DNA from: Candidatus Fonsibacter sp.
GTDB taxonomy: Bacteria; Pseudomonadota; Alphaproteobacteria; Pelagibacterales; Pelagibacteraceae
Reading direction: 5' to 3'
DNA length: 15,681 nucleotides
Assembly (NCBI GenBank): GCA_009693745.1
Contig: SHWR01000023.1
Span: forward strand, 1 to 15,681
Shown here: piece by piece, positions 1 to 8,909 of the stretch
Position numbering within the stretch: the first letter of the stretch is position 1
Layout: each line of letters starts with the position of its first letter
Program-made: the position numbers and the translations under genes
The notes under the pieces: model-generated
The model's database searches: none
What the model saw: the letters and a program-made list of their open reading frames with translations, nothing else
What the model was told of the DNA's origin: nothing

Positions 1-3000
1 CTAGAAATGATTATGGAGCACAAGAAGCCTGCAGAACTATTGTTGAGCATGAACTACTGTCTAATAATTTTTATATTTTTGGATGGAGGCAGGTTCCTGT
101 AAAAGCAAAAGTTCTTGGAATCAAAGCTAATGATACAAGACCAGAAATTGAACAAATATTATTTTCTCCAATAGAAAAAACAGGATCTGATGAGTTAGAA
201 AAAAATATTTATATTGTAAGAAAAAAAATTGAAAAAAAAATTACTCAATCTCAATTAAAAGATTTTTATATTTCATCAATTAGTTCAAGATCAATAATTT
301 ATAAAGGAATGTTTTTAGCCGAAAATTTATCAGATTTTTATCCAGATCTGCTAGATAAAAGATTTATTTCAAGATTTTCAATTTTCCATCAAAGATATTC
401 AACTAATACTTTTCCAAGCTGGGAACTTGCCCAACCTTTTAGAATTTTAGCTCATAACGGTGAAATTAATACTTTAAAAGGAAACGTGAATTGGATGAAG
501 ACTCATGAACAAGGACTGGAATCTGCTTTATATCCAAACATCGAGGATATAAAACCAATTTTAAAATCAGGAAGTTCTGACACAGCCTGTCTTGATGCCG
601 TATTTGAATTGTTAACAAGATCAGGAAGATCACTGCCTCTTGTTAAAATGATGTTGATACCAGAGGCATGGTCCAAGAGAAGCAAAATTATTCCTCAAGC
701 TTACAGAGACATGTATAATTATTTAAATTCAGTTATTGAACCTTGGGATGGACCCGCAGCAATTGCCGCCACAGATGGTAATTGGATTTTAGCTGCAACA
801 GATAGAAACGGTTTACGACCCTTAAGGTACACAATTACAAAAGATAAAATTTTATTTGCAGGATCAGAAACCGGAATGGTTCCAGTTCAAGAAGAAAATA
901 TTATTTATAAAGGAAGAGTGGGACCTGGACAAATGATAGCTGTTAATCTTGACGAAGGTATTTATTATAATGATAAAAAAATTAAAGATTTTTTATCTAA
1001 AAATCCTATTTATAAAAAATTTAGTCAAAATTTAATTGAAGTTAGTAAAAAATTTAATAATTTAGAAGAGTTTATTTCTTTTGAAGGAGATAAGCTAAGA
1101 CAAAAACAATATGCTGCCGGTATTTCTATTGAAGATTTAGAAATGATTTTACATCCAATGGTAGAGGACCAAAAAGAGGCGGTTGGTTCAATGGGCGATG
1201 ACACGCCAGTAGCCGTTTTGTCAGATATTTACAGGCCTTTATCACACTTTTTTAGACAAAATTTTAGTCAAGTAACAAATCCTCCAATCGACTCTTTAAG
1301 AGAGAACAGAGTGATGTCTTTAAATACAAGAATTGGAAATTTACAAAACATTTTGGGAGAAGATTTATTTAATAAAAAAAGTTATCTTTTGGAAAGTCCA
1401 GTATTATCTAACGCTCAATTTAAAAAACTATTTGAAATTTTAAATGACGAATATAAAGAAATAGACTGTACATTTGACTCTGAAGATACAGACACAAACT
1501 TAAAAAAAGAATTAAAAAGAATTCAAATAGAAGCGGAAGTGGCTGTTAGAGAAGGGGCTAAACATATTATTTTATCCGATAAAAAAATTTCAGCAACAAG
1601 AATTGGAATTTCAGCTATTCTTGCAACGGGAGCAGTACAAACTCATTTAGTTAATCACGGACTTAGAAAATTTACTTCATTAAATATTAAATCAGCAGAA
1701 TGTTTAGATGTTCATTATTTTGCAGTTCTAATCGGTGTTGGCGCAACAACAGTTAATCCATATTTGGCATTTGATTGTATTTATCAAAGACATCAAAAAA
1801 AGATTTTTGGTAAATTAACTTTTGCTGAATGCGTAAATAATTACATTAAAGCTGTAAATGATGGATTATTAAAAGTAATGTCCAAACTTGGCATTTCTGT
1901 TATTAGCTCTTATAGAGGTGGTTTAAATTTTAGTGGTCTTGGATTAAGCAGAGCTTTAGTAGCTGAATATTTTCCAGGAATGTATTCAAAGATTTCTGGT
2001 ATTGGAGTTTCAGGAATTGAACAAATGATCAGAACTCAACATCAAAAAGCCTTTAGAGGCAACGTTATTAGTTTGCCAATCGGTGGATTTTATAAATTTA
2101 GAAAAGATGGAGAACAACACTCTAATCAAGCAATGACAATGCATATGCTGCAAACTGCTGTCGCAACAGACTCTTATGATTTATACAAAAAATATTCAAA
2201 AATTATTAATGAGCAACACCCTTTAAATCTTAGAGATCTTTTAGATTTTAACTTAATTAAAAAGCCGATTTTAATTGAAGAAGTTGAGTCTATTACAAAT
2301 ATTAGAAAAAGATTTGGAAGTGGGAGTATGTCTTTAGGAGCTCTTTCTAAAGAAGCACATGAGACTTTAGCAATTGCTATGAATAGAATTGGTGGCGCAT
2401 CTTGTAGCGGAGAAGGAGGAGAAGACGCAAAAAGGGCAATACCAAAAGATAATGGTGATAATGCTAATTCAAGAGTTAAGCAGATTGCCTCAGCTAGATT
2501 TGGGGTAACAGCAGAATATTTAAATAATTGTGATGAAATAGAGATTAAAATATCTCAAGGAGCAAAACCTGGAGAGGGTGGTCAGTTGCCAGGTTTTAAA
2601 GTGACAACTGAAATCGCAACTTTGAGACATTCTACACCGGGAGTTACTTTAATATCACCACCGCCTCATCATGACATTTATTCAATCGAGGATTTGTCGC
2701 AACTTATCTATGATTTAAAACAAATAAATCCTAAAGCAAAAATTGGAGTAAAATTAGTTTCATCGACAGGAATAGGAACTATTGCTGCAGGGGTTGCAAA
2801 GGCAAAAGCAGATGTAATTCTAATTAGTGGTCATTCAGGTGGAACAGGAGCTTCGCCATTAACAAGCGTGAAGTATGCAGGACTTCCTTGGGAAATTGGC
2901 TTAACAGAGGCTAATCAAATTTTAACTTTAAACGGTTTAAGACATGAAGTTATTTTAAGAACTGATGGAGGAATTAAAACAGGTAGAGACGTCGTTATGG

Positions 3001-4199
3001 CTGCAATGATGGGAGCAGATGATTTCGGGATAGCGACAACTTCATTAATAGCTATGGGTTGTATAATGGTTAGACAATGTCATTCTAATACGTGTCCTGT
3101 TGGAATTTGTACTCAAGACGAAGAACTTAGAAAAAAATTTACAGGAACGCCAGATAAGGTCGTTAATTTATTTTCATTTATAGCTGAAGAAGTAAGAGAA
3201 ATTTTGGCAAGTCTTGGTTTTAAATCTTTAAATGAAATTGTCGGGAGAACAGATTTATTAAAACAAGTAAGTAGAGGATCTGCTAATTTAGATGATTTAG
3301 ATTTAAATCCTCTTTTAGTTCAAGCCGATCCAGGAGAAAATCCAAGATATTGTTTAAAAAGAGAAAGAAAAGAAGTTCCTGACAGTTTAGATAAGCAAAT
3401 TATAAAAGACTCACTTTCTTTAATTGAGAAAGGACAAAAGTTTCAATTAAGTTATGCAGTAAAAAATACTCATAGATCTGTTGGGACAAGATTAAGTTCA
3501 ATTATTACAACTCAGTTTAAAAATAAGAAATTATCTGAAGATCATATTTTAATTAAATTAAGAGGTTCAGCAGGACAATCTTTAGGGGCATTTGGAGTTT
3601 CAGGTATTAAATTAGAAGTAACAGGCGATGCAAATGATTATGTTGGCAAAGGATTGTCCGGTGCAAAAATAATTATAAAACCAGGCTCAAATAGCCAAAT
3701 ACAAACTTCAAAAAATACAATTATTGGAAATACTGTTTTATATGGAGCAACTTCAGGATTGTTGCTTGCAGCAGGACAGGCAGGGGAAAGGTTTGCAGTT
3801 AGAAATTCAGGAGCTACAGCAGTTATTGAAGGATGTGGAACAAATGGTTGTGAATATATGACAGCTGGCACTGTTGTTATATTAGGAGAAGTGGGGGATA
3901 ATTTTGCAGCAGGAATGACGGGAGGAATGGCATTTGTTTATGATCCAGAAAATAGCCTTGAGAATTATGTAAATCCATCTTCAGTTATTTGGCAAAGAAT
4001 TGAAACAGATTATTGGAATGATTTTCTTTTAAATTTAATAAAATTACATGAAAAAGAAACACAATCAGTTTATTCAAAAAAAATCATTCAACAGTGGAAC
4101 AATGAGAAGAGTAATTTTTATCAAGTTTGCCCTAAAGAAATATTGAATAAGTTAAAACAACCATTATCGAATAAGGCAGTTCATGGAAAAGCGGTCTAA
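1..4199 (+). CDS. gltB: Glutamate synthase large subunit, 5'-truncated by window edge
   Basis: This is the alpha chain of glutamate synthase (GOGAT), which transfers the glutamine amide nitrogen to 2-oxoglutarate to give two glutamates; it works with a small subunit (GltD) in ammonium assimilation. The frame stays open to the left edge: the first whole codon is at base 3, so 1398 residues are visible and roughly the first 80-120 are missing, including the catalytic N-terminal Cys. The ATG at 309 is internal. Numbering from base 3: class II amidotransferase domain to about residue 450 (HQRYSTNT near 129, AHNGEINT near 150); central domain; FMN/2-oxoglutarate domain from about 770 (GSGSMSLGALS, GAKPGEGGQLPG, SGHSGGTGASP); 3Fe-4S cysteines at 1020, 1026 and 1031 with the classic C-x5-C-x4-C spacing; GXGXG beta-helix domain from about 1188. 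All visible key motifs are intact. Its 3' end overlaps the next gene by 17 bases. No gltD follows, so the small subunit is probably upstream or elsewhere. Confidence 0.97.
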   Translation, partial: RNDYGAQEACRTIVEHELLSNNFYIFGWRQVPVKAKVLGIKANDTRPEIEQILFSPIEKTGSDELEKNIYIVRKKIEKKITQSQLKDFYISSISSRSIIYKGMFLAENLSDFYPDLLDKRFISRFSIFHQRYSTNTFPSWELAQPFRILAHNGEINTLKGNVNWMKTHEQGLESALYPNIEDIKPILKSGSSDTACLDAVFELLTRSGRSLPLVKMMLIPEAWSKRSKIIPQAYRDMYNYLNSVIEPWDGPAAIAATDGNWILAATDRNGLRPLRYTITKDKILFAGSETGMVPVQEENIIYKGRVGPGQMIAVNLDEGIYYNDKKIKDFLSKNPIYKKFSQNLIEVSKKFNNLEEFISFEGDKLRQKQYAAGISIEDLEMILHPMVEDQKEAVGSMGDDTPVAVLSDIYRPLSHFFRQNFSQVTNPPIDSLRENRVMSLNTRIGNLQNILGEDLFNKKSYLLESPVLSNAQFKKLFEILNDEYKEIDCTFDSEDTDTNLKKELKRIQIEAEVAVREGAKHIILSDKKISATRIGISAILATGAVQTHLVNHGLRKFTSLNIKSAECLDVHYFAVLIGVGATTVNPYLAFDCIYQRHQKKIFGKLTFAECVNNYIKAVNDGLLKVMSKLGISVISSYRGGLNFSGLGLSRALVAEYFPGMYSKISGIGVSGIEQMIRTQHQKAFRGNVISLPIGGFYKFRKDGEQHSNQAMTMHMLQTAVATDSYDLYKKYSKIINEQHPLNLRDLLDFNLIKKPILIEEVESITNIRKRFGSGSMSLGALSKEAHETLAIAMNRIGGASCSGEGGEDAKRAIPKDNGDNANSRVKQIASARFGVTAEYLNNCDEIEIKISQGAKPGEGGQLPGFKVTTEIATLRHSTPGVTLISPPPHHDIYSIEDLSQLIYDLKQINPKAKIGVKLVSSTGIGTIAAGVAKAKADVILISGHSGGTGASPLTSVKYAGLPWEIGLTEANQILTLNGLRHEVILRTDGGIKTGRDVVMAAMMGADDFGIATTSLIAMGCIMVRQCHSNTCPVGICTQDEELRKKFTGTPDKVVNLFSFIAEEVREILASLGFKSLNEIVGRTDLLKQVSRGSANLDDLDLNPLLVQADPGENPRYCLKRERKEVPDSLDKQIIKDSLSLIEKGQKFQLSYAVKNTHRSVGTRLSSIITTQFKNKKLSEDHILIKLRGSAGQSLGAFGVSGIKLEVTGDANDYVGKGLSGAKIIIKPGSNSQIQTSKNTIIGNTVLYGATSGLLLAAGQAGERFAVRNSGATAVIEGCGTNGCEYMTAGTVVILGEVGDNFAAGMTGGMAFVYDPENSLENYVNPSSVIWQRIETDYWNDFLLNLIKLHEKETQSVYSKKIIQQWNNEKSNFYQVCPKEILNKLKQPLSNKAVHGKAV

Positions 4200-5079
4200 A
4201 TCAATTAGTTTAGTTTGTTTTGGCTTTGGTTTAACTGCTAAATATTTTGTAAAAGAGCTTTTAAAAAATAAATATAAAATTAATTTAATTACAACTTCAA
4301 GATCTAAAAGTTTTAATAAAAAATTTTTAAATATAAATTATAAAAATTTTTATTTTGATAATAATAAATTTGATAAAAAAATTAAGAAATATATTTTAAA
4401 TGCAAGTCATATATTAGTTTCAGTACCACCAAGAGATAGAAAAGATTTTGTTATTGAAAACTTTTATAATGAAATCTCTTTAAATAAAAAAATTAAATGG
4501 TTAGGATATCTTTCATCAACGAGTGTTTATGGGAATTATGATGGAAAATGGGTTAATGAAAAAAGCAAATTGTTAACTAATAATGATACAGGAATAAACA
4601 GAATTATAGCTGAGAATGAATGGTTAAAGTTAAATCGATATCATTTTGTTCCAGTGAGAATATTTAGATTATCAGGAATTTATTCTCCTGAGAGAAATAT
4701 ATTCTTAAGATTAGTAAATAAACAAATTCGATACGTCAAAAAAGAAAACCATTTTTTTTCAAGAATTCATGTTGCTGATATAGCGCAAGTTTTATTTAAA
4801 TCTTTAATTTATTCAAAGTCTGGAGAAATTTACAATGTAGCAGATAATAAGCCATGTTCTTATGATCAAACTATATCCTACGCTTGTAGTTTAATGGGTA
4901 TTCAAGCACCCTCATCTATATCTTTTCAATCCTTAAATGAAGGTGAAATGAAAAATTTTTATAAAGATTCAAAAAAAGTGAGTAATGCAAAAATTAAAAA
5001 AGATTTAAAAGTAGAATTATATTTCCCGACATACAAAGAGGGTTTTAAAAGTATTTTAAATAATATTTTTAATCGCTAA
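4183..5079 (+). CDS. YeeZ-like NAD(P)-dependent atypical SDR / epimerase family protein
   Basis: A 298-residue Rossmann-fold protein of the extended/atypical SDR group, resembling E. coli YeeZ; substrate unknown. The nucleotide-binding glycine motif is GFGLTA (residues 14-19), at the end of the first beta strand. SSTSVYG at 111-117 is where extended SDRs carry the catalytic Ser and Tyr, but the usual Lys four residues after the Tyr is missing (YGNYD), typical of the atypical subgroup, so classical dehydrogenase or epimerase chemistry is uncertain. RIHVADIAQ (194-202), YNVADNKP (217-224) and the end region SKKVSNAKIKKDL with FPTYKEGF also fit this family. The start lies inside gltB and is supported by AAGG at 4173-4176, 6 bases upstream of the ATG. 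The overlap implies co-transcription and perhaps translational coupling with gltB. The 3' end overlaps the convergent hydrolase gene by 24 bases. Confidence 0.8.
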   Translation: MEKRSKSISLVCFGFGLTAKYFVKELLKNKYKINLITTSRSKSFNKKFLNINYKNFYFDNNKFDKKIKKYILNASHILVSVPPRDRKDFVIENFYNEISLNKKIKWLGYLSSTSVYGNYDGKWVNEKSKLLTNNDTGINRIIAENEWLKLNRYHFVPVRIFRLSGIYSPERNIFLRLVNKQIRYVKKENHFFSRIHVADIAQVLFKSLIYSKSGEIYNVADNKPCSYDQTISYACSLMGIQAPSSISFQSLNEGEMKNFYKDSKKVSNAKIKKDLKVELYFPTYKEGFKSILNNIFNR

Positions 5080-5808
5080 ATCTAGTTTTTTCAAATCTTG
5101 AGTTCTTGACAAAGAGTGATTGCCGTCATCAATAATTGTTAAATTTAATTTTTTACTAATTAAAGTTTTTATTAATTTTATTGAATAAACCCAGGGAACC
5201 GAACAGTCTTTAATGCCATGCAATAATTCAACTGGAAAATTACATTTAATTTTTTTATTAAGAACTAATATTTTTTTTCCATCAAATATAAATTTTTTAG
5301 TTATGGGATAATAATTATTATGGTTAGTTTTTAATTTATAGATTTTATTTTTTCTTATTTTACTTTTTTCAATAATATTCAATTTTTTCCATATTAATTC
5401 TTCAGTAAAATCAGGAGCAGAAGCAATACCGATAAAGCCTTTAATTACTTTATGAAAATATTTAATTAGCATAATTCCAATCCAAGCACCCATGCTTGAA
5501 CCAATAAGAACTATTTTATTTTTTTTGATTAACTTTTTTATAATTAATCTTGAATTTTTCACCCAATTCTTAATGCTAAAATCTGTAAATTGCCCCGCAG
5601 ATCTGCCATGGCCACTATATTCAAATAATAATAAATTTATTTTATTTTTATTGGCAAATTTTATTAAGTGTTTAGCTTTTTTGCTTTTGATATCTGACAT
5701 TAATCCGTGAAGAAAAATAATTGTAGTTAGACTTTTATTATTAATAAATTTGTAATGTATTTTTTGATTATTTTTTGCTAAAAAAAAATTTTGCTTTGGA
5801 TTATTCAT
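5056..5808 (-). CDS. Alpha/beta hydrolase, ABHD10-like (acyl-protein thioesterase/esterase type)
   Basis: A 250-residue alpha/beta hydrolase with a complete-looking catalytic set: oxyanion-side HG at 34-35, YSGHGRS at 64-70, nucleophile elbow GSSMG with Ser105, acid Asp201 in LLHGIKDCSVPW, and His231 in DDGNHSLS. The HG-x-K-D-x-x-VPW arrangement around the acid and the short cap resemble the ABHD10 group, whose mammalian member hydrolyses acyl-glucuronides and S-acylated proteins; the bacterial substrate is unknown. No signal peptide or membrane segment is evident, so it is probably cytosolic. It is the only minus-strand gene here. No purine-rich Shine-Dalgarno precedes the ATG at 5808. The protein is very Lys/Asn/Ile-rich, in line with the window's base composition rather than with transfer. 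Hydrolase membership is confident; the ABHD10 assignment is from remembered motif similarity. Confidence 0.8.
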   Translation of the reverse strand: MNNPKQNFFLAKNNQKIHYKFINNKSLTTIIFLHGLMSDIKSKKAKHLIKFANKNKINLLLFEYSGHGRSAGQFTDFSIKNWVKNSRLIIKKLIKKNKIVLIGSSMGAWIGIMLIKYFHKVIKGFIGIASAPDFTEELIWKKLNIIEKSKIRKNKIYKLKTNHNNYYPITKKFIFDGKKILVLNKKIKCNFPVELLHGIKDCSVPWVYSIKLIKTLISKKLNLTIIDDGNHSLSRTQDLKKLDLAIKNII

Positions 5809-5834
5809 TTTTAAAAGTATAGCATATTAATTTA
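5809..5834. promoter_or_regulatory. 26-base divergent intergenic region, candidate overlapping promoters
   Basis: Only 26 bases separate the start codons of the minus-strand hydrolase and the plus-strand glycosyltransferase. On the minus strand there is TATACT (plus-strand AGTATA, 5816-5821), a good -10 match; its predicted transcription start about 7 bases downstream falls almost on the ATG at 5808, giving a leaderless or nearly leaderless message. On the plus strand, TATAGC (5818) or TATTAA (5825) could serve as a -10 box, again leaving little or no leader before 5835. Neither gene has a visible Shine-Dalgarno. In DNA this AT-rich, -10 matches arise easily by chance, and no strong -35 box is seen on either side. 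Confidence 0.35.
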
Positions 5835-6974
5835 ATGGACAAAAAAATTCGTTTATTACAAGTTATTCCAAGATTAGATATAGGTGGTGCTGAAACTGGC
5901 TGTAAAGATATTGCGAAATTTATTGCTAATAAAAATTACTTTTCTGCAATTTTATGCTCCGGAGGTGAACAAATTAAAAATATTGATAAAACAGAGGTAA
6001 AAATTTTTAAATTTCCGGTTCAAAGCAAAAATCCATTTATAATTTTTTTTAATATATTTGTAATTTTATTTATTATTTTATTTTATAAAATTAATATTAT
6101 TCATGTTAGAAGCCGTGCTCCGGCTTGGTCTTGTTATTTTGCAAGTAAATTATTAGGCACTTCTTTAATTTCTACTTTTCATGGTACTTATAATTTTAGT
6201 AACTCCTTAAAAAAATTTTATAATTCAGTTATGTTAAGAGGCAATTCTGTTATTGCTGGTTCAAAATTTATTTTTAATCATATAAAAAACAATTATCATT
6301 ACTCAAAAGAGATTTTTTTTATACCAAGAGGAATTGATATTGATTATTTTAATACAAAAAATTCGAATATTGAAGAATTAAATAAAGTTAGAACTCGTTG
6401 GGGTATATCTAGTAATCATTTTTTAATATTACTTCCAGGGCGATTAACCTTTTGGAAAGGACAGTTTCTTTTTTTAAACACTTTATTATTTCTTAAACAA
6501 GAAAATTTATTAAATAATATTAGTGGAATTATACTTGGTGATGATCAAGGCAGAACTGAATACAGAGAATATCTCCTAAATTTTATCACGCAGCATCAAT
6601 TAGAGGATAATGTAAAAATTATATCGCATGAACCTTTTATGCCATCAGCCTATAATGCCTGTGATTTAGTGTTGTCAGCTTCTATAGAGCCCGAGGCATT
6701 TGGAAGAGTAGCAATTGAAGCCCAAGCAATGGAAAAACCAATACTTGCTAGCAATATTGGAGGTTCTAATGAAACAATTATTGATGGACAAACAGGCTGG
6801 TTATTTAAATCTGATGATGAAAAAGATTTAGCAAAGATGATTATTGAAGTTTCAAAAAAAGATAAAAGTTTTTTAAAAGATTTAGGAGAAAAAGGCAGAG
6901 CTAATGTTATTAATAATTATACGGTGGAGCAGATGTGTTCTAAAACACTAGAAATTTATAAGTCCTTAGTTTAA
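5835..6974 (+). CDS. Glycosyltransferase family 4 (group 1)
   Basis: A 379-residue GT-B fold retaining glycosyltransferase that moves a sugar from a nucleotide-sugar donor, probably in surface polysaccharide or lipopolysaccharide synthesis. The N-terminal acceptor domain opens with the GT4-type LQVIPRLDIGGAE (residues 8-20). A hydrophobic stretch at about 68-84 is consistent with peripheral membrane contact. The C-terminal donor domain begins near 195 with LLPGRLTFWKG (199-209). The E-x7-E signature is at Glu287 and Glu295, followed by the donor-site region SNIGGSNETI and DGQTGWLF. Length fits the family. The ATG at 5835 is the first in frame after the divergent gap and places the glycine-rich loop correctly; no Shine-Dalgarno is seen. 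Only 8 bases separate it from thrS, so a glycan gene probably leads the translation operon. Donor and acceptor cannot be read from sequence. Confidence 0.88.
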   Translation: MDKKIRLLQVIPRLDIGGAETGCKDIAKFIANKNYFSAILCSGGEQIKNIDKTEVKIFKFPVQSKNPFIIFFNIFVILFIILFYKINIIHVRSRAPAWSCYFASKLLGTSLISTFHGTYNFSNSLKKFYNSVMLRGNSVIAGSKFIFNHIKNNYHYSKEIFFIPRGIDIDYFNTKNSNIEELNKVRTRWGISSNHFLILLPGRLTFWKGQFLFLNTLLFLKQENLLNNISGIILGDDQGRTEYREYLLNFITQHQLEDNVKIISHEPFMPSAYNACDLVLSASIEPEAFGRVAIEAQAMEKPILASNIGGSNETIIDGQTGWLFKSDDEKDLAKMIIEVSKKDKSFLKDLGEKGRANVINNYTVEQMCSKTLEIYKSLV

Positions 6975-6982
6975 TAAGAGAT

Positions 6983-8899
6983 ATGCTTAACATCACGCTT
7001 TTAGATGGAAAAAAACTCCAATTTCAAGGAAAAGTTAATGGACATGAGATAGCAAAAACTATTAGTCCCTCACTTGCAAAAAAAGCTTTAGTTATAAAAG
7101 TAAATGATAGTTTTAAGGATTTAAGTACAGTTATTGAAAAAGATTCTGTAGTGCAAATCATTACACTCGAGGATGATTACGGATTAGAAGTTATAAGACA
7201 CGACACCGCGCATGTTCTTGCTATGGCAGTTCAAGAATTATTTAAAGATACCCAAGTGACTATTGGTCCAGTTATTGAAAATGGTTTCTATTATGATTTT
7301 TTTAGAAAAAAACCCTTTGCAGATGAAGATTTAGTAAAGATTGAAGAAAAAATGAGAGAAATTATTGATCGAGACGAACCTACAATTAAAGAAGTTTGGG
7401 ACAGAGAAAAGGCTATAGAACATTTTAAAAAAAAAGGTGAGCTTTATAAGGCTGAAATAATAAAAAGTATTCCAATCAAAGAAGAAATTTCAATTTATTT
7501 CCATGGTAAGTGGAATGATTTATGTAGGGGCCCACATTTAACTTCTACTGGAAAAATAGGTAAAGCATTTAAGCTTACAAAACTTGCAGGAGCGTACTGG
7601 CGAGGAGATTCAAATAATGAGATGCTTCAAAGAATTTATGGAACATGCTGGAGAAATAAAAAAGAGTTAGATGAATATTTACATAGAATCGAAGAAGCTG
7701 AAAAAAGAGATCATCGTAAACTTGGAAAAGTGATGAATTTATTTCATTTTCAAGAAGAAAGTCCAGGAGCAGTATTTTGGCATGAGGGGGGTTGGCAGCT
7801 ATTTCAATCTCTTGTTGATTTTATGCGTCAAAGACAAAATGAAGCTGGTTATCGAGAAGTAAATACACCTGATATTTTAGATAAAACATTATGGGTGAAA
7901 TCTGGTCATTGGGAAAAATTTCAAGAACATATGTATACAATAAAGACTCCAGATGAGAGAGTTTTTGCAATTAAACCTATGAACTGTCCAGGTTGTGTTC
8001 AAATTTTTAACCAGGGACTTAAAAGTTATAGAGATTTACCTTTAAAACTATCAGAATTTGGGAAGGTACATCGATATGAAAGCTCAGGATCTTTGCACGG
8101 ATTAATGAGAGTCAGATCTTTTACACAAGATGATGCTCATATTTTTTGCACTGAAAATCAAATTACAGAAGAGTCGTTAAAAGTTACTAAGTTGATCTTA
8201 GATATTTATAAAGCTTTTGGTTTTGAAAATATAATTTTAAAATATTCTGATCGACCAGCAAAAAGAGTTGGAGATGATAAACTGTGGGATAAGGCAGAAG
8301 CCGCATTATTAGAAGCGGTGAAGGCTTCAAAATTAGATTACTCTATTAATAAGGGTGAAGGTGCATTTTATGGTCCTAAAATTGAATTTGTTTTAAGAGA
8401 TACAATTGGTCGAGATTGGCAGTGCGGTACTTTGCAAGTAGATTTAAATTTACCAGGAAGATTAGGCGCTACTTATGTTGATAAAGATGGAGTTAAAAAG
8501 AATCCCGTTATGTTACATCGAGCATTGTTTGGATCACTTGAAAGATTTATAGGCATTTTAATTGAACATTATGCTGGCAAACTTCCGTTATGGTTATCAC
8601 CTAAACAAGTAGCAATACTTCCAATTTCTCAAGAATTTGATGAATATGCAAAAAAAGTATCAGCTGAACTTGATAAAAACAAAATAAGGAATATTATCGA
8701 TCTCAAGAATGAAAAAATTAATTACAAAATTAGAGAACACTCTTTATCCAAGACTCCTATCTTAATGATTTGTGGATCTAAAGAACAAGAGAGTCAATCA
8801 ATTACACTTCGAAGACTTGGGCAAGAAAAACAAGATACTTTGCCTTTAAAAGAAGCTGTTAGTTTAATAGTTAAAGAATCTTCAGCACCAAAAATCTAG
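6983..8899 (+). CDS. thrS: Threonyl-tRNA synthetase
   Basis: A class IIa aminoacyl-tRNA synthetase that charges tRNA-Thr and edits Ser-tRNA-Thr. Its 638 residues are close to the 642 of E. coli. Domains in order: TGS (about 1-62); editing domain with HDTAH (His73, His77) and CRGPH (Cys181, His185); catalytic core (about 245-535); anticodon-binding domain (about 540-638, with VAILPIS and MICGSKEQE). The zinc ligands that select threonine are all present: Cys335 (KPMNCPGC), His386 (DDAHIFC) and His512 (VMLHRALFGS), one off from E. coli numbering. Motif 3 is LHRALFGSLERF. The start is preceded by a weak AAGAG at 6977. The TAG stop at 8897-8899 overlaps the infC Shine-Dalgarno. The order thrS-infC-rpmI-rplT-pheS-pheT matches E. 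coli. Confidence 0.98.
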   Translation: MLNITLLDGKKLQFQGKVNGHEIAKTISPSLAKKALVIKVNDSFKDLSTVIEKDSVVQIITLEDDYGLEVIRHDTAHVLAMAVQELFKDTQVTIGPVIENGFYYDFFRKKPFADEDLVKIEEKMREIIDRDEPTIKEVWDREKAIEHFKKKGELYKAEIIKSIPIKEEISIYFHGKWNDLCRGPHLTSTGKIGKAFKLTKLAGAYWRGDSNNEMLQRIYGTCWRNKKELDEYLHRIEEAEKRDHRKLGKVMNLFHFQEESPGAVFWHEGGWQLFQSLVDFMRQRQNEAGYREVNTPDILDKTLWVKSGHWEKFQEHMYTIKTPDERVFAIKPMNCPGCVQIFNQGLKSYRDLPLKLSEFGKVHRYESSGSLHGLMRVRSFTQDDAHIFCTENQITEESLKVTKLILDIYKAFGFENIILKYSDRPAKRVGDDKLWDKAEAALLEAVKASKLDYSINKGEGAFYGPKIEFVLRDTIGRDWQCGTLQVDLNLPGRLGATYVDKDGVKKNPVMLHRALFGSLERFIGILIEHYAGKLPLWLSPKQVAILPISQEFDEYAKKVSAELDKNKIRNIIDLKNEKINYKIREHSLSKTPILMICGSKEQESQSITLRRLGQEKQDTLPLKEAVSLIVKESSAPKI

Positions 8900-8902
8900 G
8901 AG
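8898..8902 (+). promoter_or_regulatory. infC Shine-Dalgarno (AGGAG) overlapping the thrS stop
   Basis: AGGAG lies 7 bases upstream of an ATT at 8910, ideal spacing for initiation there. Its first two bases are the last two of the thrS TAG stop. It is one of the few near-consensus ribosome-binding sites in the window, and it decides the start of infC, which has no ATG, GTG or TTG in a usable place. The overlap suggests that ribosomes terminating thrS open or feed the infC site. Confidence 0.85.
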
Positions 8903-8909
8903 TATAGTT

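Noticed and set aside
503..685. Antisense open frames inside larger genes (503-685, 3638-3871, 9254-9451, 12079-12366, 14215-14427 on minus; 5492-5710 on plus)
   Set aside because: They lie entirely within well-supported genes on the other strand, show no recognisable motifs or family resemblance, and are expected shadows.
309..4199. Starting gltB at the ATG at 309
   Set aside because: The frame is open to base 3 and the upstream residues (such as NDYGAQEACRTIVEHELL and GWRQVPVKAKVLG) are typical amidotransferase-domain sequence, so 309 is internal and the gene is cut by the window edge.
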